64,000 nucleotides of DNA. Source: Eulemur rufifrons. Its lineage: Eukaryota; Chordata; Mammalia; Primates; Lemuridae. The stretch is from positions 284,114,343 to 284,178,342 of the forward strand of contig NC_090989.1 in NCBI RefSeq assembly GCF_041146395.1. Reading direction: 5' to 3'. Below the pieces are notes generated by a model. That model was not told where the DNA came from. It saw nothing but the letters and a program-made list of their open reading frames with translations, and did no database searches. Position numbers and translations under genes: made by a program. Below, in pieces: positions 23,226 through 49,711 of this stretch. The first letter of the stretch is position 1, and every line of letters begins with the position of its first letter.

Positions 23226-25979
23226 GCTGTGTTGTAATCGGGGCGAAGCGGCTTTCTGCTGTGAATAATCTGTTGCTGCCGAAGTCACCCACTCTGAGCA
23301 CGTTTGTTGAGTGCTCTCTGGGGGCCTCCAGGTGTGGACAGGGATAGGGCTGGGTGTGCAGAGACGGCGGCTGCCCCCAGGGGTGCCCAGCATGAACACA
23401 GGTCTGGGCTGGGCCAGGGAGGGCTAACCCCACCCAGCCTCCCTCCGCCCTGCCTTTCCCCGCAGCCTAGAGATCCCATCCGCCAAGACAGGTGGCCACA
23501 GGACACTCGCTGCACCCCCCTCCCCCGACCTCCTTTCCACAGCCCCGCAGCTGCCAACAGGCTTTTCTTAAAAAAGAAAAAGGAATTCTGCAATTTCATT
23601 TAACACAGAATTTCCTAGCTTTCTTCCCTTCTCCCGGGGGGCATTTCAAGGGACACCTGCTCACTGGAGCAACTTCCGACAGATGGAGGTCCCCGCTTAC
23701 AAGGGTGACCGAGTTTAGCAAACGAAAATGCAGGACACTGGGTTAAACTTTAATCTCAGATAAGCAATAAATAAGTTTTAGTATAAGTGTGTCCTGCAAA
23801 ATATTTGGGACATCCTTACACTAAGACATTATTTGCTGTTTGCCCAGGATTCCAATTCAACAGGTGTCCCATATTTTGTCTAGCGACCCTCCTGTGACAC
23901 TTGAGGGGAGAGGCGCACACTGGCCAGGGCTTTGCTGGGGCTGACAGGGAACCCTATTGCCACCATCTGGGCCCCATCTGGGAGTGGGGTGCCGGGGTCC
24001 CCAACTTGCCGGGTGCCCTTGGGCTCAGTTTCTGTGTGCTCAAAATGGGCAGGTCGGGAGGCGATTGCACGTTTTCTTGCTTTCGGAGCTTTCTCTGGGT
24101 GTAAGCCCCGATTTCCTACAGGAGCCTTAAGGACAGCCTTGAGCAAAGAGACCTGCCGTCCAGTGAGTTACACTCCTGGTGACGCAGGGGGAGGGCCAGT
24201 GAATTCCCCCGAGGGTGACCACCCTGATGCCCATCCACTTCCCAGCACTCCAACTAGCAACCTGCTGGCCCCAGGGCCTTGGGATGGAGGTGAGAATGTG
24301 CCGGAATTGGTGCTGAAGGCACGGGTCTCAGGGCAATGATGCCAATACTGACCACACCTTCATCCAGCAGCCACTTTGGGAGGCCCTGTGTGCAGCCAGG
24401 CTTGGCCCCGGGGTGCAGGGTCAGCAGGACAGGAGGCGCTTGTCGGAGCTTCACCCTGAAGGTGCCCGCGGACACTGGGAAAGGCAGCCTCAGTAAACAG
24501 CTCAAGCTGCTGCCCACCAGGTCTGCACCCACGCTGGGGGGGAGCTGCGGCCCCCAGGTCCTTCCAACCGGGTCCTCCCCACAGTGTGAAGACCTCTGGC
24601 CGTCTTCCCTCACTCTGTATCACTATCCCTAAGTCCCCTGGATGACCTCCACCCGCCACCCAAAGCAACGAATACAGATTTCTGGGCCTGACTGTAGACC
24701 CTAGATTCTGACGGGGCCGGGGAGAGGCAGGAATCTGCATTTTCACAAGTCCAGGTAGCTCTGACTCACCTTAAAGCCAGAGAGGCCTGGGCTGGAATTC
24801 CCGAGGAGCCAGCTATCACTGTATTCCAAGCCCATGAACTTGTAGACCCAAGGGAAGGGCAAGGCCTGGCCTGGCCCTAGGCAGAATAACCCGAGGCAGG
24901 ACCCCGGGCTGCCTCTGACTCAGCCTCTTGTGCACCCAGACCTAGGCCGGAGACCCGAGGGCAGGGGTTCTTGTGCAGAAGCCACCTGCTATGGAGCACC
25001 CAGACTGGAGAAAGAGCACAGACTCCCAGCCACACCGGCTGCTTCCAGCCCAGTTTTTGCCCCAGAGTGGTGTGATCTTGCTCGCAACCCCCTTGGCCTC
25101 TGTCTTCAGACATAAAATGGGGTTCGATGGCATCTTCCTGGGGGAGTTGGGTTCTATATGAGAGAACTCGTGTCCAGGGCCACCTGGGCCTTGGCACTCA
25201 GTCTGGGCTCGGGGCTGTGCCAGGGTCGCTCCACAGATTCTCCCCTGCCTCCAACACATCCCGAGCCACACGGAGCCAGGCAGGCATGCAGGGATTTCTC
25301 TTAGGAGGCCACTGTGATCCCCAAAATGAGGTCAAGTTTTGGCACTTTGCAGAGTTCTGGGCCCAGAACAGAAAATGCGAAGGCCAGGGGAGTTTGACCA
25401 GGACTGACAGGCTCCATCTTGGGAGGGTGCAGGCTGGCGGATGGCACAGGCAACCCCGGCAGGGCAGACGCTCAGGACGCAGTGCTTCCTGACTGTCCTG
25501 GCTCCAGGGTGCACCAGCCGCCTGCTGCCCAAGGACACGCGGCACGCAACTCCCGCCCTCGGGTCCTCGCTGACTCCCTGGGGTCCTGGCTCCCCCAGCC
25601 GCTCCGCCCCTTTGCAGGCTGGTGGTGGCTCATTCTTCCCTCCTCCGAGCTTAGTTTTCTATCTGTGACTACCCGCTTGCCCTGAAACTGCTCACAGACG
25701 ACTTGGCTCAGGGTGGAGCTGGCCTTACTGGGCTGTGGCCACCCCAGCTTGCTCCAGCTGCGCCCAGCTGGACCCACCGGCCGCCCCTTCCTCCACTCTC
25801 CTCAGGGCCACAGCACCTCTCAGGGTAGAAACTGCCCTAACTGACAAATTAAGTTTTGCTTTTTGTAATTAGCAGACACAGTTGGAAACACACACATCCA
25901 AAATACCTGAGAGAAATAAACATGCTCATTCACAGTCCTTACTGCTTGGCCACCCTGAGTGGGCCACTGTCCATCTTAG

Positions 25980-26205
25980 TGCACCCTTGTGTCTGTGCAC
26001 GCACCAAGGTATGTACTGACATGTGTGCACGTGCATACATACGTGTATACGTGTTTATGCGCACATGCGTGTGCACCTACCTGTGCGACCGTGTGTATGG
26101 ACATGTGCATGTTTGCACACATGCACACACTAGTGCACGTGCACACCTACATATACGCATCCTTACTGGGCATGCATGTATCAGGACATGTAAAAACTTG
26201 TGTGC
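25980..26205. repeat. Alternating purine-pyrimidine tract (5' part)
   Basis: About 200 bp of degenerate (TG/CA)n with many short self-complementary units such as GTGCAC, CATGTG, ACGTGT and GTATAC. This composition favours Z-DNA and cruciform structures. It is separated from a continuing tract at 26550-26705 by an Alu. Confidence 0.85.
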
Positions 26206-26549
26206 GGGCCGGGCGCGGTGGCTCACGCCTGTAATCCCAGCTCTCTGGGAGGCCGAGGCGGGCGGATCGTTTGAGCTCAGGAATTCGAGACCAGCCTGAG
26301 CAAGAGCGAGATCCCTGTCTCTACTAAAAATAGAAAGAAATTAGGTGGACAACTAAAAATGTATAGAAAAAATTAGCCAGGCATGGTGGCGCACGCCTGT
26401 AGTCCCAGCTATTTGGGAGGCTGAGGCAAGAGGATCACTTGAGCTCAGGAGTTTGAGGTTGCTGTGAGCTAGGCTGACGCCACGGCACTCTAGCCCGGAC
26501 AAAAAAGTGAGACTCTGTCTCAAAAAAACAAACAAACAAACAAACAAAA
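26206..26549 (+). repeat. Alu SINE (dimeric), sense
   Basis: Starts 'ggccgggcgcggtggctcac', has the strepsirrhine-type middle ('aaaaatagaaagaaattaggtgg'), a full second arm, and a tail of (AAAC)n units ending near 26549. It was inserted into an alternating purine-pyrimidine tract. The target-site duplication is blurred by the repetitive flanks. Confidence 0.92.
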
Positions 26550-26705
26550 GTGTGTGCATGGGCGGACACGTGCATGAATGTGCGTGCACGCAGCGTATAT
26601 GCATATATGTCCGCTGCGTGCTTGTACAGACGCGCATGTGCACATACGTGTGCGCGCGCCCGGGAGGACATAGAGAGATGCGCACGCGCATGCGCACATA
26701 CCCGC
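26550..26705. repeat. Alternating purine-pyrimidine tract (3' part)
   Basis: Continuation of the (TG/CA)n-like tract after the Alu, with units such as TGCATATATG, GCGCATGTGCAC and GTGTGCGCGCGC. Its right end grades into overlapping NRF1-type motifs. Confidence 0.8.
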
Positions 26706-27130
26706 CGACGCCGCGGGCTACTGCCTCCGTGGGTTCCGCCCGGCGAGTGCAGGGAGCCGACCCGCCGTCCCCCCACGCGCGGCGGCCCGAGGCGCCAGCA
26801 GGGACGCTGTGACCTGGAGCCTGAGGGGTGCGGCAAGGAAGCGGCCGCGCCGGGCTCGAACCCGAGTCCCAGGCTGCATGGAGCATGCGCAGGCCATGCC
26901 TGCGCGCCCCACCACCCACAGTTCCGAGCGCCGGGCCGCGTCCGGAAGTCCGTGGAGCGGATCTTCCGATCTTCGCCCTCTGATTGGTTACTAGCCACTT
27001 CCGCTTCCGCAGACAGTTTTGCGCCTCTTCCCGCCATCCGCAAGACGTGTCGCCAAAGGAAGTGCGTGTCCGCCAGGTTTTGTTTCCGGAGGAATCTGCC
27101 TCTCCGAGGGAAGCTCGGGACTTTTGGTTG
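26600..27130. promoter_or_regulatory. CpG-rich promoter-like region upstream of RNU6ATAC
   Basis: Overlapping perfect NRF1 consensus sites TGCGCACGCGCA (26679-26690) and CGCGCATGCGCA (26685-26696) are followed by an inverted CCAAT box (ATTGG, 26983-26987). ETS-type cores follow (CACTTCCG near 26997, GGAAGTG near 27058, TTTCCGG near 27083). CG dinucleotides are frequent throughout. Such combinations mark housekeeping Pol II promoters. No adjacent protein exon is recognised, so this could drive an unannotated transcript or help RNU6ATAC. A 269-codon frame across it looks accidental. Confidence 0.45.
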
Positions 27131-27151
27131 TTCCCCTCAGTGTCTGATTGG
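27131..27151 (+). promoter_or_regulatory. Possible distal sequence element of RNU6ATAC
   Basis: Lies 212-232 bases before the RNA start, where Pol III snRNA genes keep their distal element. It holds TTCCCCTCAGTGT, a weak SPH/Staf-like match, and an inverted CCAAT box (GATTGG, 27146-27151). I see no clean octamer, so this call rests mainly on spacing. Confidence 0.35.
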
Positions 27152-27298
27152 CTGGTTTTATGAATACATTATAGATGAAAAAGATAGTTTTTTTTTCTTA
27201 TCTTTCAAATTAACAAAGACGATCGAATGTGAACAGCTGTGGTGTCCTAGTGGACTCAGACGCTTCCGCGAGTGTGCCTCCGAATGGTCGGCGGAGAG

Positions 27299-27315
27299 TC
27301 ACCGTCACCGAAAGG
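27299..27315 (+). promoter_or_regulatory. Proximal sequence element (PSE) of RNU6ATAC
   Basis: TCACCGTCACCGAAAGG at -64 to -48 matches the PSE consensus of Pol III snRNA promoters (the U6 PSE reads TTACCGTAACTTGAAAG). It is the SNAPc binding site. Spacing to the TATA box and to the RNA start is the usual one. Confidence 0.85.
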
Positions 27316-27333
27316 CGAACCAAATTTCGGCTC

Positions 27334-27340
27334 ATAAAAG
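27334..27340 (+). promoter_or_regulatory. TATA box of RNU6ATAC
   Basis: ATAAAAG lies 23-29 bases before the RNA start. A TATA box together with a PSE specifies RNA polymerase III for type 3 snRNA promoters. Confidence 0.85.
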
Positions 27341-27362
27341 ATGCGTAAACGGCAGCTGAGGC

Positions 27363-27488
27363 GTGTTGTATGAAAGGAGAGAAGGTTAGCACTCCCCTTG
27401 ACAAGGATGGAAGAGGCTCTCGGGCCTGTACAACACGCATACGGTTAAGGCATTGCCACCTACTTCGTGGCATCTAACCATCGTTTTT
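27363..27488 (+). ncRNA. RNU6ATAC: U6atac small nuclear RNA (minor spliceosome)
   Basis: U6atac pairs with U4atac, then with the 5' splice site and U12 to form the catalytic core that removes U12-type introns in the nucleus. The sequence starts GTGTTGTATGAAAGGAGAGA. This contains the AAGGAGAGA box, whose AAGGA pairs with the ATCCTT 5' splice site. It continues through the U4atac-pairing region, a GG-CTCTC-rich loop and the 3' stem-loop around 'gccacctacttcgtggc', ending CATCG plus five T. It is 126 nt long and nearly identical to the human RNA as I recall it, with a few loop differences. Intact PSE, TATA box and terminator argue for the functional gene, not one of the many snRNA pseudogenes. 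It converges on WDR5, the same arrangement as I recall in human. Confidence 0.96.
27484..27488 (+). terminator. RNU6ATAC: Pol III terminator of RNU6ATAC
   Basis: Five T residues directly follow the conserved CATCG 3' end, and further T-runs follow at 27491-27498. A run of four or more T on the non-template strand terminates RNA polymerase III. Confidence 0.9.
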
Positions 27489-28506
27489 CTTTTTTTTCCT
27501 CTCCCCAACCCGGCCGCGGGACTATGTGCATGTGCACAGCGCGGACACAGGGGTGGGTGTGTGCAGGTGCCTGTGCATTGCGTGCACCGTGCACTTGCAC
27601 CCCAGCACCTCCAGCACCTGGACAGCTGGAGCCCTGCCAGCAGCGATGCCTGCCTCTCATCAGCCACAGCCCGGGACCTGGCGACGGGTCCCCGCCCTTC
27701 ACACGCGGGGACAAGCACGCACAGGCACCTTCCCTCGGGGTCATCCCATGTGCTGGTTATCTCCACCCCAAAAGGCCTTATTTGAACCCTCCCTTTTCCT
27801 GCACGCCAACCTTTTGACAGAAGAGTCCATCAGGAGAAATCGGGAGACCTTGAAATATGAAAAAAAAAATCCCTGGTCGTCAGTGTAAGGCACCATTCTG
27901 TCTCCTCTCCACCCGGGCTTGCTATTTTACGTGTAAATTGTATGAAACCGATGGTGCCTGATGTATTTTGACCACTTTTGCCAGTTGAGGATCTATTTGC
28001 AATTTGTATAAAGTGTGGTACTTGAAACTGGTGGTAACATACACCTTACAGGTTCCCTCACTGAGTTTATACATGAAGTCTTTGCTGAGCACTGGTATTC
28101 GCGTGAGTCAAAATCTCACCTCTACTACAAGAGAGTCCACTGGGCTAGGCAGTGAGGACTCAGGGCTACCCTGGGTTCGGGGGTGGGTGTCGCTCTGTTC
28201 AGGCTTCAGCATCCACTGTCCCTTCTTCTGGGTGACAGTGCCTGACTCTCCTCCTCCCTGAATCTCTGTTCTCCTTGGCAGCCAGCAGAGAGCCCTTCCT
28301 GTTTACTGGAACCTTCCCTTTGACCCCTGCCAAAGACGGTGAGTCCAGCCGCACTTCCTGCGCAGGCTGAGAGCAGGACATGCCCAAATGGAGCACACAA
28401 GCCTGCTTCCTAAATTACATACATGGACCCTAGCCTGGGCAGGTTTCCTGTACACACAGGGCTCAGTTAAGGACTTCAAAGGATGTTTATCAAATTAAAT
28501 AAAACC

Positions 28507-28631
28507 GGAGCTCTGACTTGGGGAAAGGCGGTACATGGGCAACGTATGTAACCTGCAATTCTGTATCCCCCATAACAATAAGATGAAATTTAAAAAAAAA
28601 AAGTCAGAGAATTAAAAAAAAAAAAAAAACC
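28507..28631 (+). repeat. Very short L1 3'-tail-like retro-insertion
   Basis: About 90 bp with 'gagctctgacttgggg' and 'ctgtatcccccataa', ending in TGAAATTT and A-runs, flanked by an 11-bp target duplication taaataaaacc (28496-28506 and 28632-28642). It shares its body with the insertion at 62441-62532. I read it as the extreme 3' end of a primate-lineage L1, truncated at its 5' end. Confidence 0.65.
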
Positions 28632-28954
28632 TAAATAAAACCAATCTGGTCAACGACTCCACTGTTTGAACACGCACACATGACCACCTGCTGAGTGTTG
28701 TGAATCATACATGGAGCCTCAGTCTGGTGGCCACCAGCCTTCACTGCCCAGTTACAGGGGACACAGGAGACAGCCCCCCAGAGACTCACTCAGCAAAATC
28801 CAGACCAGGGAGTCTACAGGATCAATCACTGTTTCAACAGATAAATGCTGGGAAAAAAAAAATGGAGAAACTGGAGACTTTTTAAAATGGCTGGAGACAA
28901 ACCAACCAGATGTGGGTGAAGCCCTTGTCTGGATCTTAACTCAAACCAACCGTG

Positions 28955-29145
28955 TGTGTACACAGGCATGCACACATGTACATGCAAGCACACATGTTCA
29001 CGTGTGTGTACGTACCTTGCATGTTTGAGTGTGGTGTATGTTGCACATAGGTATGCATGTACTCATGCACACATGCCTGTGTGACGTGTGCACGCATATA
29101 TGCATTTCATACGTATGCATCATGCATGTATGTGTACACACACAC
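28955..29145. repeat. Alternating purine-pyrimidine tract
   Basis: About 190 bp of degenerate (TG/CA)n with palindromic units such as TGTACA, GCATGC, CATGTACATG and TACGTA. It has the same character as the tract at 25980-26705 on the other side of RNU6ATAC. Confidence 0.8.
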
Positions 29146-29692
29146 ATTTTTCAAAGATACTAAGACAGCTGGGAATATCGGATATTTAAAGAACTTGGGT
29201 ATGAAACAGTATTGTGGCCATCAAGGTTTTGGAGACTTTCCCTCGGGCATACCATGAATCCACTGCTTACAGGACAAAATGTCTGGGATTTGTGCTAAAA
29301 TCATGGCAGAGCACTGGAAACAGCATGTCACAGTCCCTGCAGTGGGGACAGGGGCCCCAAGGTGTGTTGGAAAGCTTCCGTCAGCTTGTCTCTAAAGAGC
29401 ACTCTAAAGAGTAAAAGATGTTCCCCGAGATGCGGGGGGTGGGAGAAATTCGGGGAAGTGTTCTGGCCTCCTGCTTCATGTTGTCGGTGCTTAGCAAGAA
29501 TGTAGAACTTTACAAAAAGGTTACTGTAAATAAGTGCAGGACTTCCTCCCAAAGAACCATGGCACTGGTGACACTGCCCACCCCACCCCTAGGATAAAGC
29601 CCCGTGCAACCACCCTCCCTCCCCAAAGTGACAGCTACGTTTTGGGAATGTTAAGCAATTCTTAGGAAACAAAATTAGAAGACGTGAAAATG

Positions 29693-29698
29693 TTTATT
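29693..29698 (-). terminator. WDR5: Candidate distal WDR5 poly(A) signal
   Basis: TTTATT on + reads AATAAA on -. Cleavage would fall about 10-25 bases further, near 29670-29683. The resulting UTR length fits what I recall for the long human mRNA. Confidence 0.55.
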
Positions 29699-30806
29699 TT
29701 CAAAAAGAGAATGTATTTTTACATAAATCTACAACAGAGAATTCATATGTAGAAAAAATAAACTATATTCAGGGATACAGCCCTCGGCAGCACGCCCCTT
29801 CCCCTCCTGGGAGTGAGCTGACACGAGAGCAAACCAAGCTGGAAGAACCTCAAGGTCCCCTAGGAAGTCCCAGAGCTGGGTGACGGACATTGACTCGGGG
29901 ACCTTCCGGTGTCTGTTGGGACAGGCTGCAAACGCAAGGGCCCAGACCCTGAGTGCGAAGGACAAAACCCAACCCATTCTGCTGTGGCAATTCACTTCTC
30001 AGTTAACTCATGTACACACCTACTTCCAAAAGGCAGGGCTGGGGAAACCGCCAGCAGCTTATTTCCACAGGGCTTCGATCGGCTTCTTCACCCTGTGCCG
30101 CCAGAGGATCCCCAGGAGGCCTGGCCGGGGCCCCACTCACTCCATCCCACTGAAGGCCGACGGGGTTGCCCAGAACCCAACCGTGGACTCCGGGCCCTGA
30201 CGAGGCGGAGCTGCTGGGCTGAGGCCGGTGCCATCTGCAGACCCGGAACTGACTGCCTTCCGGGTGCCAGTGGCCCACCCAGCTGTGCCAGCAGGACAGA
30301 GCCACCCTCCTGGCTGCGCACAGCAGCCTCCACCGCAAAGTCCCAGGCCACACCCCTGCAGGCAGGCGGCAGCTGCAACCCCGCTGTGCAGTGAGCACCA
30401 AGAAGCCGCAGAGGGGTGGGTGGGGGCAGGCAGGGCAGGCTGTGAAGAACACCCAACCCCCACAGGGGCCGCCCAGAGACAGCATGGAACCTGGGCTCGC
30501 AGGAGTCAGACCTGGACATGGGGACCCGGAAGCCTCCTGCACTGGGGCTGCCTCCAAGGCTCCCAAGGGAGACTGAGCAGCCTGGCTCCTTGGGACACCC
30601 CCTGCTCCTGCCAGCCCACTACCTAACCACCGTGACCTCGCAGGGAAAGGCCTGAGAGTGAGGGTGGGTGCAGCAGCCAGGGCATCCGCCTTTCCAGAGA
30701 AATCCTTCCAGCCTCCTGCCCATTGTGAGACGTTCTCTAAAAAGGCCGAGTGCGGACACGCTTCGCATGAGGACGCAGGTGCCACACCGTTCACAAAATC
30801 CCTCCT

Positions 30807-30812
30807 TTTATT
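30807..30812 (-). terminator. WDR5: Candidate proximal WDR5 poly(A) signal
   Basis: TTTATT on + reads AATAAA on -, about 670 bases past the stop codon. It could produce a short-UTR isoform. Confidence 0.4.
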
Positions 30813-31482
30813 ACAGCTTGTGGTGCTGCCCGTGGTATGAACATCGGTGAGACAAACAGGGGACACTGAGCTCCACGCTGTCAGCGCACGAGCTACGCAC
30901 TCCCAGGACACACAAGGCTCTACACGAATAACCTTACAACGCTGTGTTTCCAGAAAGACTTGAAAATACGCCGGGAACCAGTACAGGCGGGAACCGACGC
31001 ACAGCTGGAGCCGCGTCTCAGAGCACCTACCAGACAGACGGGGCCAGGCCGCGGAGCACACGGCGGCAGAGGCCGGCAGGCCAGAGCCGGGTGGTGGAGA
31101 CGGGTCACAGCGGGCGCACTGGGGCAGAGAATATCAAAAGATACAGAACATTTACTGGAAAAAACACAACTCATCATAAATTGAACTTCACCTTCTTGTA
31201 ATAAAAAATTAAAAATTTTTCTCCACTCTTGTGTGAACACGATACAGAGTAGGAACACCTCCCTAGACAGTGTTAGCGAATTGGCAAGAAATGTCACCAG
31301 CAACTTTTAGAACTTTCTGGTCATCCACACTTTCCCCGCGGCCAAATCATCTTCAAGGAGGAGGCGGCTCACGTCAGGCCCCGCCCAGATCCCCGGGCCA
31401 GACCCGGGGGGCCCCCTCGACACCCACTTTTCTTGCCAATCCAAGTCAACTTCCTGACAGTCTCTCGTGTGGCGCCAAGGAC

Positions 31483-49681
<18,199 letters not shown>

Positions 49682-49711
49682 GCTCTGAAGCCCACCTCGC
49701 AGGGGACGTGG

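Larger units (their letters stand above)
12236..25979. other. Long GC-rich intergenic stretch, no supported gene
   Basis: Large open frames occur here, for example 438 codons on + at 15564-16880 and 245 codons on - at 19046-19783. They have proline, arginine, glycine and serine-rich composition, no recognisable domain and no coherent splice structure. I read them as products of high GC content. Dated repeat pieces are listed separately. About 14250-15000 is a less GC-rich patch that may hold old L1 or L2 remains. Confidence 0.5.
27489..29679. other. Spacer between RNU6ATAC and the WDR5 3' end
   Basis: No gene seen. 27835-28130 is unique-looking, moderately AT-rich sequence. A short poly(A)-tailed insertion lies at 28507-28631 and an alternating purine-pyrimidine tract at 28955-29145. 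Confidence 0.5.
29680..31482 (-). other. WDR5: WDR5 3' untranslated region
   Basis: Sequence after the TAA at 31483-31485 has no further coding similarity. It runs to a candidate AATAAA at 29693-29698, giving a 3' UTR of about 1.8 kb. An earlier AATAAA at 30807-30812 would give about 0.7 kb. The left edge is inferred from the signal. A 352-codon - strand frame at 30003-31061 lies wholly inside it and looks accidental. Confidence 0.6.

Noticed and set aside
26845..26880. tRNA-like B box (GGTTCGAGCCC on the - strand)
   Set aside because: No matching A box at the right distance and no cloverleaf acceptor pairing could be built. It is probably a chance match in CG-rich DNA.
26550..27359. 269-codon open frame on the + strand upstream of RNU6ATAC
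   Set aside because: It begins inside a simple repeat and crosses promoter-like DNA right up to the PSE and TATA box of the snRNA gene. No conserved protein features.
30003..31061. 352-codon open frame on the - strand
   Set aside because: Lies entirely in the WDR5 3' UTR after the authentic stop codon, with low-complexity composition.
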